Source of the DNA: Lentisphaeria bacterium
GTDB taxonomy: Bacteria > Verrucomicrobiota > Lentisphaeria > Victivallales > Victivallaceae
Reading direction: 5' to 3'
NCBI GenBank assembly: GCA_018265615.1
Contig: JABLYX010000054.1
Location: 1 to 33,570 of the forward strand
DNA length: 33,570 nucleotides
In this document: piece by piece, positions 21,590-32,300 of the stretch
Layout of the letters: each line of letters starts with the position of its first letter
Position numbering within the stretch: the first letter of the stretch is position 1
Translations under genes and position numbers: made by a program
The notes under the pieces: model-generated
The model's input: only the letters and a program-made list of their open reading frames with translations
Databases searched by the model: none
Told to the model about the DNA's origin: nothing

Positions 21590-22282
21590 TTGAGCCAGAG
21601 TCCGAAAATTCTGATGATCGAAGATGACGCCTCCATCTGCGACATGACGAAAATGAACCTCAATATGAACGGCTATCAGCAGGTATTCTGCGCCTCCGAC
21701 GGCAAAGAAGGGCTCGCACTCGCCGCAAAGATCGTACCGGATCTGATCCTGCTTGACGTCATGCTGCCGGAAACCGACGGCCTGACCGTGTGCCGCTGCC
21801 TCAAGAACACGCCCGGGCTCTCGGATATCCCGATCATCATGCTGACCGCGAAGGGAGAGGAAAATGATATTGTGCTCGGCCTCGAAATGGGAGCGGACGA
21901 CTATATCTCCAAGCCCTACAGCAGCAAGGTCCTCGCCGCGCGCATCGCGGCCCGGCTGCGCGGCAGGGGCCCGGCGCAGCCCGAAAGCCGCACCGTGACG
22001 CTGGGTTCCCTGGAGATCGACCTCGAAGCGCACTGTGCGAAGATCGACGGCGAGCTCCTCCTCCTGACGCCGGACGAGTTCAGCACCCTCGCGCTGCTGG
22101 CCGGAAACCCCGGCCGCGTCTTCACCCGGAACCAGATCATCCAGAAAGTCAAGGGCCACAACTATCCGGTGACGGCGCGCGCCATCGACATGCACATTGT
22201 GAACCTGCGGAAGAAACTCGGCGACTGGGCGGATCACATCGAAACCGTCCGGGGCGTCGGCTACCGGATCGCCGCGGAGTAA
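21590..22282 (+). CDS. OmpR/PhoB-family response regulator
   Basis: 230 aa with a TTG start at 21590, preferred because AGGAGAG lies 7 nt upstream and the product then has standard PhoB length; the ATG at 21563 would add nine residues. Receiver domain: acidic pocket IEDD (Glu11, Asp12), phospho-acceptor Asp56 (LILLDVMLPETDG), MLTAKG, and the conserved Lys in ISKPYSS. The C-terminal winged helix includes LLTPDEFSTLALLAGNPGRV, with VRGVGYRI at the end. It acts with the kinase 4 nt downstream. Confidence 0.92.
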   Translation: MSQSPKILMIEDDASICDMTKMNLNMNGYQQVFCASDGKEGLALAAKIVPDLILLDVMLPETDGLTVCRCLKNTPGLSDIPIIMLTAKGEENDIVLGLEMGADDYISKPYSSKVLAARIAARLRGRGPAQPESRTVTLGSLEIDLEAHCAKIDGELLLLTPDEFSTLALLAGNPGRVFTRNQIIQKVKGHNYPVTARAIDMHIVNLRKKLGDWADHIETVRGVGYRIAAE

Positions 22283-22285
22283 AGC

Positions 22286-24043
22286 ATGGCGAAAAAGGAC
22301 TCCGTACTGCTGTTCATTCCGGCGCTCATCGGCGGGATCATCGTCTTCTCGATCTTTCTGCTGGACATCCAGCTCGCAAATTTTCAGGAAGCATACTTCC
22401 GCGAAGTTGCCGACGAGACCAAGCGGAACAACTATTTCCTCGTCCGGTTCTGCAAGGAGCAGCTCGAAGCGAACGATCTCGACAAGCTCCGCAGGCTGTT
22501 CCGCAGCAGCGGGCCGAATCCGATGGTCGCCCGGATCATCGCCCGCGGCAAGGGGGGAGTCGTCGAAACCGAAAACGCCCCGGAGTATCTGCTCGAGCAC
22601 ATCCGCAGCCCGGAGGTCCGGGGAATGTTCAAGGAGAACAAGCGCGAAGATGTGCTCGTCAAATATGATGAAGCGCTGAAATCCTTCATGGTCTATCATT
22701 CCGCGCGCTTCAACGTCGACGGACAGGACTACATCCTTGTCATGGCCTCGAAATGCAACAGCATGACCATGCTGATGCGGCAGACCCGTCAGGACATGAT
22801 CGTCCTGACGATCCTCGGCATCCTGTCGACGGTCGTGCTGATCATCTATTTCAGCTACCTGGTCCGCTCGCCGCTGAACCGCCTCTTCGCAAGCATGTCG
22901 AAGATCGCGGCAGGAGAGCTGGAGTACCCGGTCTACGTCCCGCGGTACGGGCTTGTGCATGAGATTGCAATCTGCCTGCAAAGCCTCACGGAACAGTTGA
23001 AGAAACAGATCGCCACCCTCCGCGACGAGGCGACGGAGCGGGAAATCATCCTGAACTCCCTGACCGAAGCGCTCCTTCTGGTCAACGCAACAGGCAGGGT
23101 CGAACGGTGCAACCGGACCGCCTGCGAGCTCTTCTACCCCGGCATGGATCCCGACGCCCCCGAAATGCCGGAGTGCCCCGGAGAGCTCAAAGCGTACATC
23201 CGAAACGTGGGCGACTCCGGAATCCGCTCCGAAGAGCTCTGCGTCAAGCGCGGCGAAAAGGAGCTCCGGCTCCTCGCAAACGCCGTCTCTTTCACCCGCG
23301 ACGGCGGCCGGTATGTCCTCGTCTCCATCACGGACCTCACCGATATCCGGAAGCTGGAAGCGTACCGCACCGAGTTCATCGCCGCTATCTCGCATGAGAT
23401 GAAAACCCCGCTCACCGGCATCGTCGGCGCCGTCGACGCCATCAACAACGGCGCGCTCGAAAACGAAGAGTACAAAGCGCGCTGCATCCAGACCCTGACG
23501 CTGCAGTCGGAGCGGCTGCACGCGCTGCTGCAGAACTTCCTGACGCTGAACTCCCTCGAGTATATGCCCAAAGGCGCCGAAAACGATTTTCTGCCGGTCC
23601 AGCCGCAGGCGGTCGTCCGCAGCGCAATGGAGGTATGCAAGCCGGAAGCGGAGGCATCCGGTATCGAGCTCGCCGCCGGCGAGTGCTGCTCCTGCGAATT
23701 TCCAGGGGACGCCCTGCTGCTCCAGCAGGCGCTGAACAACCTGATCTCCAACGCGATTCACCACAGCGAAACAAAGCGGATCGAAATCTCCGCCGCCGTC
23801 ACGCCGGACCGCCATATCGATTTCCGCGTCCGCGACTACGGCTGCGGCATCGCTCCGGAGCATATCGACCGCATCTTCAAACGGTTCTACCGCATCCCGA
23901 CCAACCGCGGCCCGCAGAAAGGAAACGGCATCGGGCTCGCCATCGTCAAGCATGTCGCCCTCTATCACAACGGCTCCGTCTCCGTCGCCTCCCGTCCCGG
24001 CGAAGGCTCCTGCTTCCATCTCCTGATCCCCCTCACCACGTAA
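22286..24043 (+). CDS. PhoR-like sensor histidine kinase
   Basis: 585 aa. TM1 (about 7-28), an extracytoplasmic sensor region of ~130 residues, TM2 (about 172-193, IVLTILGILSTVVLIIYFSY), a HAMP-type linker, a PAS-like domain (about 250-360), then HisKA with phospho-acceptor His370 in SHEMKTPLTGI. The HATPase domain has the N box (NNLISNAIHHS), G1 (DYGCGI) and G2 (GNGIGLAI). Cognate of the preceding response regulator. The ligand is unknown; the PAS domain suggests a second, cytoplasmic input. Confidence 0.92.
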   Translation: MAKKDSVLLFIPALIGGIIVFSIFLLDIQLANFQEAYFREVADETKRNNYFLVRFCKEQLEANDLDKLRRLFRSSGPNPMVARIIARGKGGVVETENAPEYLLEHIRSPEVRGMFKENKREDVLVKYDEALKSFMVYHSARFNVDGQDYILVMASKCNSMTMLMRQTRQDMIVLTILGILSTVVLIIYFSYLVRSPLNRLFASMSKIAAGELEYPVYVPRYGLVHEIAICLQSLTEQLKKQIATLRDEATEREIILNSLTEALLLVNATGRVERCNRTACELFYPGMDPDAPEMPECPGELKAYIRNVGDSGIRSEELCVKRGEKELRLLANAVSFTRDGGRYVLVSITDLTDIRKLEAYRTEFIAAISHEMKTPLTGIVGAVDAINNGALENEEYKARCIQTLTLQSERLHALLQNFLTLNSLEYMPKGAENDFLPVQPQAVVRSAMEVCKPEAEASGIELAAGECCSCEFPGDALLLQQALNNLISNAIHHSETKRIEISAAVTPDRHIDFRVRDYGCGIAPEHIDRIFKRFYRIPTNRGPQKGNGIGLAIVKHVALYHNGSVSVASRPGEGSCFHLLIPLTT

Positions 24044-24077
24044 CGGGAAACGGACATTTTGTCGCGGCAGAATCAAT

Positions 24078-24097
24078 ATTCTGTCAAGATTCTGTCA
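24078..24097 (+). promoter_or_regulatory. Pho-box-like direct repeat upstream of the efflux operon
   Basis: ATTCTGTCA occurs at 24078-24086 and 24089-24097, placing two CTGTCA half-sites exactly 11 bp apart. This is the geometry of the PhoB box (CTGTCA-N5-CTGTCA). It lies between the two-component operon and the efflux genes, so the neighbouring PhoB-type regulator is the obvious candidate ligand. Confidence 0.65.
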
Positions 24098-24164
24098 GGG
24101 GGATTGCATCGTCCTTTCCTGAGGTTATTTTTTATGAATAATCATATTTGAGAATAAGGAAATC

Positions 24165-25334
24165 ATGGACAAGTTTTTGCGCTCATTGTCGTGCGCCGCC
24201 ATTGCCGGAGCCGTTCTGGCCTGCGGCGGCTGTGGAAAGGAAGAGAAAAAAACGGTTGCGGAACGCGAGATCCGCGTCACGCTCCAGCCCCTGCAGAAGC
24301 GGATCTTCCGCCATCAGATCCCCGTGCAGGGGACCGTCCGGCCCGTGGAATACGCCACGATCTCCGCGAAAATCAGCGGAACGCTCGAACTCCTGAAGGT
24401 CGATGAGGGGGATGTCCGGAAGAAAGGCGACATCCTCTTCGGCATCGACCGGCAGATCCTGAAAAACCAGGTCACGGTCCGCGAGGACGAAATCAAGGTC
24501 AAGCAGGCGGAGCTCGAAAGCGCGAAAATCGCACTCCAGAGCGCAAAGATTCTCGAAGACAAGGCGACGCTGGACTACAAGCGTTTCCTCTCGCTCTGGA
24601 GCTCCAAAGCCACGAGTCAGAGCGAATTCGAAACCTATGAAACCAACTACAAGAAAGCCGAGACCGACGTCAACAACGCGAAGGCCGCCATCCTCAACGC
24701 CGAAGCGCAGCTGAAGCAGGCGGAGGGCAATCTCGTCATCGCCCGCAAAAATCTGGACGATTCCGTAGTGCGCGCTCCTTTCGACTGTGTCGTAACAGAC
24801 AAATATGTCGAAGAAAACGAATACGTCGTCACCGGGCAGAACATCCTCAAGCTCGAAAATCCCGAAGAGCAGGAGGTGATCTGCTACATCAGCGCCGGAT
24901 ACTACGATCTTGTCAAGGCCGGCAGCACGCCTGTCCGCTTCTCGCTCGACGGCGTCGATAAAGGCAAGGGGGTCGTTACCTACAAGGCGCCGAGCATCGA
25001 TCCCGAAAGCCGGACGTTCAAATTCAAGGTCCGGGTCCCGCCGGAAATCACGCTTGTCAGCGGAACGCTCTGCGACCTCAGCATCATCCTCGAGGAGAAG
25101 GAGGCGTACGGGCTCCCGGCGGATGCGCTCCTGCTGCGCGCGAACAACCGCTACATCGCCTACGCCGTCGACAAGGAAAACCGCGCCCGGAGCTTCGATG
25201 TCGCGCGCGGCATCGTGGACGGCAAATATTGCGAAATCCTGAACGCGGCCGATCTCCTGAACGAGCGCTTCGTGGTAACCGGACAGACCTTCGTGAACAA
25301 CGGCTCGCTGCTCCGGCCGATCAACGCGAAATAA
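24165..25334 (+). CDS. RND periplasmic adaptor (membrane fusion) lipoprotein
   Basis: 389 aa. Links an inner-membrane RND pump to an outer-membrane channel. The N-terminus has a signal peptide with two Cys around residue 21 (VLACGGCG), compatible with lipidation though not a perfect lipobox. The biotinyl-lipoyl half (PVQGTVRPVEYATISAKISG), a long alpha-hairpin (about 95-180), the second lipoyl half (VVRAPFDCVVTDKYVEENEY) and a beta-barrel follow. AAGGAA precedes ATG 24165; 12 nt separate it from the pump gene. No outer-membrane channel gene is nearby. Confidence 0.88.
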   Translation: MDKFLRSLSCAAIAGAVLACGGCGKEEKKTVAEREIRVTLQPLQKRIFRHQIPVQGTVRPVEYATISAKISGTLELLKVDEGDVRKKGDILFGIDRQILKNQVTVREDEIKVKQAELESAKIALQSAKILEDKATLDYKRFLSLWSSKATSQSEFETYETNYKKAETDVNNAKAAILNAEAQLKQAEGNLVIARKNLDDSVVRAPFDCVVTDKYVEENEYVVTGQNILKLENPEEQEVICYISAGYYDLVKAGSTPVRFSLDGVDKGKGVVTYKAPSIDPESRTFKFKVRVPPEITLVSGTLCDLSIILEEKEAYGLPADALLLRANNRYIAYAVDKENRARSFDVARGIVDGKYCEILNAADLLNERFVVTGQTFVNNGSLLRPINAK

Positions 25335-25346
25335 CGGAGGACGGTC

Positions 25347-28300
25347 ATGTTTCTGAGTAAATGGTCCGTCCGGCGGCCGATTGCGATGACGGCTCTCATC
25401 ATCGTGCTGGTGATGATCGGCATCAGCCTTTACCCGAGGCTCAGCATCGACCTGCTGCCGAATATGGAGGTTCCGATGGTGCTCGTGCGCTGCGAGTACC
25501 AGGGCGCCAGCCCGACTGAAATCGAAGTTGAAATCGTCAAGCGCATCGAGGACGCCGTCTCGTCGCTGGACGGAATCAAACATATCACAAGCATGTCGAT
25601 GGAGGACGAAGCCCGCATTCAGCTTGAATTCAATATGGGCACCGACGTCGACATCGCCGCGACCGACATCCGCGAGGCGCTGAACCGCATCCGCAAGGAT
25701 CTCCCCGACGGGGCCGACGAGCCGACGATCCGCAAGATCGACACGAACGCCACCACCGTCGCACAGGTGTTCCTCGTCGGGGACCGCACGCAGGACGATC
25801 TCTACGACTACGCCGACGACGTGATCGCGGACCGGTTCTCCTCCGTTCCGGGCGTCGGCGAGGTCCGGGTCTACGGCGCGAACGAGATGCAGATCCACGT
25901 CCTGCTGAACCGCGAAAAGCTCACCGCGATGAACCTCTCCATCAACGACGTCGTCACGAAGCTTGAGGAGAACAACATCCGTGAGCCGCTCGGGCGCATC
26001 CAGTTCGACAAGGGCGAAAAGAACGTCACCTTCAACGGCGATTTCAAGGATTTCGAACAGATCAAGGCGCTTGAAATCGGAAAGCACAAAAACAAGCGCG
26101 TCTATCTGCGCGACGTGGCCGACGTGAAGCTCATGAGCCGCGAAGTGCGCAGCAAGGCGTATGTGAACGGCCGGCCCGCCGCCCGTTTCCGCATCGTCAA
26201 GAAAGGCGAGGCCAACGCGATCGAAGTCATCAAGGGCATCCGCCAGCGGTTCGAATCGATGGTGGCGAACGGCGAACTGCCGACCGGCATGCAGCTCTTC
26301 TGGTTCACCGACTCGGGCGCATTCATCCAGGCTTCGGTCGACGACGCCTGGAGCAGCATCATAACCGGCATCGTGCTGACGGCGGTACTGCTGTTCCTCT
26401 TCCTGCACGAACCGAAATCGACCTTCATCGTCATGGTCTCCATGCCGATCTCGGTCATCGTGACATTCGCCGTCATGGCATGGCTCAACTACTCGTTCAA
26501 CATCATGACGCTGCTATCGCTCGGCTGTTCGGTCGGTGTGCTGGTGACGAATTCCATCGTCGTCATCGAGAACATCTTCAAGCATATCGACCGGGGCGAA
26601 CCGGTCAAGACCGCCGCAGAGCGCGGCACTGGGGAAGTCATCGCGGCGGTTTCGGCCAGCGCGCTGACCAACGTTGTCGTCTTCGTGCCGGTCATGATGA
26701 TGAGCACCCGCATCGGCAGCATGATGGTGCCGTTCGCAGGCGTGATGGTCGGCGCGACGCTGGTTTCGCTCTTCATCAGCTTCACGCTGACCCCGATCCT
26801 CGCCTGCGTGCTCCTGAAGAAGAAGCGGAAAAGAGGGAACGAGCCGCAGAAGAAGACGCTCCTGCAGCGCATGTTCACGCCGTGGGACATCGGTTACGAC
26901 TGGCTCTGCCGGAAATTCGACCGGAGCATCGAATGGACCGCCCGCCGCCCGAAAACCCTGATATCCGCGGTGCTGGTGCTCGCGCTCGCGGCGTTCTTCT
27001 TCATCGTCCCGAAAGTGGGGCTGTCGTTCCTGCCCTTCTGCGACCAGGGTGAGATTCGCATCAAGTTCGAATTCCCGACGAATTACAACCTCGACACGAC
27101 GAACAAACTGATCCAGGAAGCGGCCGACCACCTGAAGAAATTCGACTTCATCCGCGGCACGTCGATCTCGGTCGGCGATTCGGACGGCGGCAGCGGCCAG
27201 GTCAGCTCGGCGGTCTACATCGGGCAGATCACGCTGCGGACCACCGACAAATTCGAACGCAAGGAGTCAATCGACGATCTTCAGGCCATGCTCCGGAAGG
27301 AGCTCTCCTACCTCGACAACTGCCGGGTCACGCTTTCGATCCCGCCGACCTTCGGCGGCAGCGGCGCGGAAATCCGGTGCGTGATGAACGGCACGGATCT
27401 CGAAGTGCTCGAAAACGCCGAAATGGAGGTCATGGAGAAGCTGCCCGATCTCGGCCTCACCCGCGACCTCGACTCGAGCCGGCGCGAACGCAAGCCGAAC
27501 ATCAACATCACGCCCCGCCGGACGGTGCTGCAGAACCTCGGCATGTCGGCCAGCGAGCTGTATGAGTATCTGCTCGGTTCGCTCGACGGCATCGAAGTCG
27601 GTGATTTCCGCAGCGGCGCGCGCACCTTCGACATCCGCGTAAAGAACGAGAAAGAATACGGCGAGGAGCAGCTCCGCCAGGCGGCTCCGGCCATCAAGGA
27701 CAACAACCCGCTCGGCGCCGAGGCGTTGGCTGAAATCACCGAAGACACCCGCCCCGTGGTGATCAACCGCTACGACAAGGTACGGACCATGTGGCTTTAC
27801 GCCAATACGGCCCCGGACGCCGCGCTCGGAACGGTTTCGGAAGCGATCGGCAGGATCGCCACGGCGGCTCTGCCGCCGGGCTACGGCGTCCGCATGAGCG
27901 GCAACGTCGAACTCATGAACGAGACGGCGCGGGAGTTCGGACAGGTTATCCTCCTCGCCACGCTCCTGACCTATCTGCTGATTGCGGCGATCATGGAGTC
28001 GTGGACGCGGCCGTTCCTCATCATGTTCACGGTTCCGCTCGGCTTCCTCGGCATGTATGTGACGCTCTACCTCACCGGCATGTCGATGTCGATGATGGGC
28101 CTGCTCGGCGGCGTGATGATGATCGGCATCGTAGTCAACAACGCGATCCTCATCATGGACGAATGCGCCGCGTTGGTCAAATCCGGGATCACGACCCACA
28201 AGGCGATGCTGATGGCGACTCAGTCGAAATTCCGGCCGATCGTGATGACGAGTATCGCGTCGGTCGCGGGCATGCTGCCGATGGCGCTCGGAACCGGCCT

Positions 28301-28493
28301 CGGTTCGGAGCTGCGCTCCAGCTGCGGAATGGGGGTGGTCGGCGGGCTTTCGATCGCATCGCTCCTGACGCTCTACGTGATTCCGGCACTCTACTTTATT
28401 TTCGTCCACGATACGGCGAAGCCGCGGCGGCATCGTCTGCGCCGGCTGCTGAGGCGCTTACGCAGAAAGGAGAAAAGAACCGCCTCCGCATAA
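25347..28493 (+). CDS. RND (AcrB/HAE1-like) efflux transporter with altered proton relay
   Basis: 1048 aa, matching AcrB length, with two six-helix halves and two large periplasmic loops. Starts MFLSKWSVRRPIAMTALIIV, with SIDLLPNMEVPMVLV after TM1; GGAGG lies upstream. TM4, which in AcrB reads GLLVDDAIVVVEN with the essential Asp407-Asp408, here reads GVLVTNSIVVIEN (Thr401-Asn402). TM10 has VVNNAILIMDE where AcrB has Lys940. The fold is clear, but the canonical H+ relay is absent, so energy coupling or substrate is uncertain. Whether this is a known RND subclass I cannot check. Confidence 0.9.
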   Translation: MFLSKWSVRRPIAMTALIIVLVMIGISLYPRLSIDLLPNMEVPMVLVRCEYQGASPTEIEVEIVKRIEDAVSSLDGIKHITSMSMEDEARIQLEFNMGTDVDIAATDIREALNRIRKDLPDGADEPTIRKIDTNATTVAQVFLVGDRTQDDLYDYADDVIADRFSSVPGVGEVRVYGANEMQIHVLLNREKLTAMNLSINDVVTKLEENNIREPLGRIQFDKGEKNVTFNGDFKDFEQIKALEIGKHKNKRVYLRDVADVKLMSREVRSKAYVNGRPAARFRIVKKGEANAIEVIKGIRQRFESMVANGELPTGMQLFWFTDSGAFIQASVDDAWSSIITGIVLTAVLLFLFLHEPKSTFIVMVSMPISVIVTFAVMAWLNYSFNIMTLLSLGCSVGVLVTNSIVVIENIFKHIDRGEPVKTAAERGTGEVIAAVSASALTNVVVFVPVMMMSTRIGSMMVPFAGVMVGATLVSLFISFTLTPILACVLLKKKRKRGNEPQKKTLLQRMFTPWDIGYDWLCRKFDRSIEWTARRPKTLISAVLVLALAAFFFIVPKVGLSFLPFCDQGEIRIKFEFPTNYNLDTTNKLIQEAADHLKKFDFIRGTSISVGDSDGGSGQVSSAVYIGQITLRTTDKFERKESIDDLQAMLRKELSYLDNCRVTLSIPPTFGGSGAEIRCVMNGTDLEVLENAEMEVMEKLPDLGLTRDLDSSRRERKPNINITPRRTVLQNLGMSASELYEYLLGSLDGIEVGDFRSGARTFDIRVKNEKEYGEEQLRQAAPAIKDNNPLGAEALAEITEDTRPVVINRYDKVRTMWLYANTAPDAALGTVSEAIGRIATAALPPGYGVRMSGNVELMNETAREFGQVILLATLLTYLLIAAIMESWTRPFLIMFTVPLGFLGMYVTLYLTGMSMSMMGLLGGVMMIGIVVNNAILIMDECAALVKSGITTHKAMLMATQSKFRPIVMTSIASVAGMLPMALGTGLGSELRSSCGMGVVGGLSIASLLTLYVIPALYFIFVHDTAKPRRHRLRRLLRRLRRKEKRTASA

Positions 28494-28570
28494 AAACGGA
28501 GGTTGCGGCACGGGGGGAAACGAAACAGGATAACGATACCGGAATTGCGTCGGGGGGCTGCATTTCCGGC

Positions 28571-28590
28571 ATGGGGTGTTTTCACCCCAT
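28571..28590 (+). other. Perfect 8-bp hairpin between the pump and pseudopilin genes
   Basis: ATGGGGTG-TTTT-CACCCCAT. No U-tract follows on the plus strand, so it may be a processing or stability element and not a terminator. The 134-nt gap (28494-28627) contains no gene. Confidence 0.45.
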
Positions 28591-28627
28591 AGCGGAACAT
28601 ACAACCAAACCACAGGGAAAATCAATT

Positions 28628-29329
28628 ATGAAACGTGATTTCCGCAAAACCGGGCGTTTTACGCTCATCGAGCTCCTCGTCGTGATCGCCATCATCACTG
28701 TTCTCGCGGCCATGCTGCTGCCCGCCCTCGGCATGGCGCGGGAACGCGCCAAGGCCGGCAACTGCCGCAGCAACCTGAAACAGCTCGGCGTGGGGCTCGC
28801 ATTTTATGCATCGTCCAGCAACGATCACATCACCTACTCGGGGCGCACTTCCACCCACTGGGCGTGGACCGTGCAGCTCGCGCCCTATGTCGGCTATACG
28901 ATGAATGCGAACGGGCTCATCGACGACATGAATTCGAAGAAGAAGGTGTTCCGCTGCCCTTCAAGTACCCAGGAGGCCTACGTGGCCGGAGACGACCTCC
29001 AGCGCTACGGGCAGTCGAACAGCTATGCGCAGAACAGCAGCCTCGACATCACCTACTTCTCCGGAGACACGAGCCTCGACGGCTGCGGCCGGAAGCTCAC
29101 GACAATCAAAGCGCCCTCGCAGGCCGGATATCTGCTCGAATCCAATGCGGCTCCGACGCCGTGGTTCTGCTTCGAATTTCCGACCTGGGCCGAACTTGCC
29201 CACACCGGCAGCATGAACATCCTGTATCTCGACGGCCATGTGAAATCCGCAACCCGGACGAAGTGGGCCGAGCTTTCGCTGATCGACGTCTGGCAGAAAC
29301 ACCTGTACCCCTTCTGGTCACATTACTGA
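28628..29329 (+). CDS. Pseudopilin-like protein with H-X9-DG motif
   Basis: 233 aa from ATG 28628. Prepilin-type N-terminus MKRDFRKTGRFTLIELLVVI followed by AMLLPALGMARERA. The C-terminal H-X9-DG motif is HTGSMNILYLDGH. A frame open from 27791 reads through the pump's 3' end, but only this part is coding. Eleven nt upstream of a large secreted hydrolase gene, repeating the pseudopilin-hydrolase pairing of the leftward operon. Confidence 0.85.
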   Translation: MKRDFRKTGRFTLIELLVVIAIITVLAAMLLPALGMARERAKAGNCRSNLKQLGVGLAFYASSSNDHITYSGRTSTHWAWTVQLAPYVGYTMNANGLIDDMNSKKKVFRCPSSTQEAYVAGDDLQRYGQSNSYAQNSSLDITYFSGDTSLDGCGRKLTTIKAPSQAGYLLESNAAPTPWFCFEFPTWAELAHTGSMNILYLDGHVKSATRTKWAELSLIDVWQKHLYPFWSHY

Positions 29330-29340
29330 GGAGATTCCCG

Positions 29341-32300
29341 ATGAAGCAAAGTATGTTCGTTACCGCCGCACTGTGTCTCTGCGCCGCGTTCGCTCCCGCC
29401 GCCGAATACGCCGGAAAGGCGAATGCGGAGAAATGGGGATTCCAGACGGAAAACACAGGGACGAAACGGGACGGAATCCTGACGCTTTCCACCCGGAACG
29501 CCGGGCTCTCCCCCTATGCAAGCACCGGCGGAATCCGGCTCGAAAACGGCTGCACCTATATCCTGACGGCGCAGGTGAAGGCCACGCCCGGCACGCCGTT
29601 CCGGGTCTATGTCGAAAATCCGAAGAAGTGGGAAAACAAGCTTGTCGGCCCTGTCGCGGGCGACGGCGAATGGGGAGAAATCCGCGGCTCGTTCACCTTT
29701 CACGACGCGGAGGAGGCACCCTCCCACGCCGTCTTCCAGCTGCTCGGCGCGGGAACCGCTGAACTGCGGTCGCTGACGATCGAGCCTGCCCCGCCGGAGA
29801 AACCGGGTGAACCGCGCGAATTCCTCGGGAAAACGACGGCGCCCGACTGGGGGCTCCAGCCCGCCGGCAGCGGCAGGATCCGCGACGGAAAGCTGACCAT
29901 GACCGCCCCCGGGACAGCGGTCCTCGGCGGACTCAAAACGAAGGATATGCAGCCGTACGAATGCATCGTCCGGGTAAAAAGCACGCCGGGGACCCACTGT
30001 AGGATCTACATTGAAAACGCCTCGAACGGCATCTGGCAGAACATCATGATCGCCGACGCGGACGGCGACGGCACAACGCACACATTCCGCGCGTACTACA
30101 CGTTCAAAAAACCGGACACCCCCTCCTACTTCGCCTGCCAGTTCTCCGGCAGGGGGGAGCTGACCCTCGAAAGCGTCCGGCTGACCGAACTCGAACCGGT
30201 TCCGCCCGGCAAGCTGCGGAACGGCGATTTTTCGCGCGGCACGGCCTCGTGGGAGCTCGACGAAGCCGGGGAGATCAAAGCAGGCGAGCTGCATGTCGCC
30301 GTGCCGGAGAACGGAACGGTCCGCCGGGTCCGCCAATACGCGATTCCGGTCGAATCATCGAAGCGCTACCGCATCTCCTACGACGTGCGCGGCACGGGCA
30401 AGGGGGATTCGAACGCGTTCCACTGGTTCCGCGTCTATCCGGAGGGAGTTCCGGCCGGGGAATCCGAACGGCAGTTCCAGAGCTGCATGAACTACCCGCA
30501 GCGCAAAAGCATCGAATTCGTCGCGCCGCCGCGCAGCACAATTGTCACGCTCGCGGTGGAGACGCGCGGGCCCGCCGCCGTCGCTTTCGACAATTTTTCG
30601 ATGGAGGAGGTCGTCGAGCAGAAGGAGCCGGGCGAAATCAAGCTCGATCTGCCGTTCGCGTTCCGCGACGGAATCTTCTCAAGCACACCGGAGCGGAACA
30701 TCTCGGGCACAATTGAAATCAACGCCCCCGAAACTGTAAAGTGGACGCTGGAAGCCGCCGGAGAAGCCGTCCCGCTCGACGGCGAGCGGTTCGAATTCAC
30801 GCCTCCCGCCGGAAAAACTGAGTTCGAACTCGTGCTCACGCTCTTCGGCAAGGCAGGCAAACCGTTCGCCCGCAGCGCGAAAACGCTCCGCGTCTACCCG
30901 CACCGCCCGAACGAGGTCGCGTTCACCCGCGAAGGGTACCTCGTCGTCGGCGGCAAACGGTTCTTCCCGATCGGCCACACCGAGACGACCGGGCGCGGCG
31001 GATTCGATTTCGAATTCCGGGAGTTCGCCGCCGCGGGCTTCAACACGGTCTCCCTGCAGGCGACTCCGGACGTGCTCGACGCCGCTCAGAAGCACGGGAT
31101 CAGGATCCTGCGCTCGCTCCCGCTCGGCATAGCGGGCGATTCGCCGGAGAAACGCGCCGCCATGCGCGAGCTGCTGCGCCGCGATATCGAACAGCAGAGC
31201 TCCCACCCCGCGCTGCTCGGCTACTTCAGCGCGGACGAGCCTGCCTGGATCGGCGTTCCCTTCGACGGGCTCAAGGAGGTCTACGACCTCGTGCGAGCCG
31301 CCGACCCGTGGCATCCGGCCTGGATCAACGAGGCGCCGATCGCGACCAACCTGCGCGACCTCAGGCGCTACTCGCAGGCCGCGGACATCGGCGGCATCGA
31401 CATCTATCCGGTTCCGGAGGGGGGCGCGCACGGTTCGCTCGAGGAGGACCGCGGCCTCACGGCAGTCGGCAAATTCACCGATATCTACCGGGAGGTCGTC
31501 GGCGGGCGCAAACCGGTCTGGATGGTCCTGCAGGCGTTCGCGTGGGGGCAGTGCCACAATCCGGGGCTGCCGCCGGAGCAGGCGGTCTACCCGACCTGGG
31601 AGCAGAGCCGCTTCATGGCCTACAACGCGATCACGCACGGAGCGACCGGGATCATCTACCACTACCTGCCGTACGCGAAGGTGCTCGGTGAACAGTTCTG
31701 GAAGGAGCTGCGGCGCGTCACGCGTGAACTGAATTACGCGTCGGATATCATCACGGCGGACACCGTCGCCGATACGGCGCTTGCAGCCGACAGCAGCAGC
31801 ATCCGCTTCATGCACAAGAAGCTGAACGGCGCAGAGTACGTCATCGCCGTCAATGAGGGGACCGAACCCGTTACGGCCGTCTTTACCGGCTTTCCGGAAA
31901 AAGAGGCGCTGCTGCATGTGCTCCTCGAAGACGGCCGGAAAATCCCGGTGAAGAACGGGGCGTTCCGGCTCGACCTCCCGGCCCGCGGCGTCGCACTGCT
32001 TTCGACCCGGAAGTTCGCGCCGCGTGAAACGGTGTTCGGCGAAGAGGGGATGCGCCTTTACAACGCCCCGGCCGAAGAGGACCCCGAAAGCGCGCTCCTG
32101 AAACGCGGCAGCTGGATCTGGCGGAAGTGCGAAGCTCCGGCCGGATCGCGCAGCTTCTTCCGCCGCACATTCGACGGGCGGGAGGTCGCAAAAGCGGAGC
32201 TCCACGTCACGGCCGACGACTTCTACCGCTTCCGGCTGAACGGGAAGGCGGCGGGCGGCGATGTTCCGGGGCAGTATCTGCGCGGCGGCTGGAGTTCGAT

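Noticed and set aside
21413..24076. 887-aa minus-strand ORF opposite the two-component genes
   Set aside because: Antisense shadow; the plus strand encodes unmistakable receiver and histidine-kinase motifs.
24183..26408. 741-aa minus-strand ORF opposite the efflux genes
   Set aside because: Asp/Val-rich antisense frame with no start signal; the plus strand is clearly an RND adaptor and pump.
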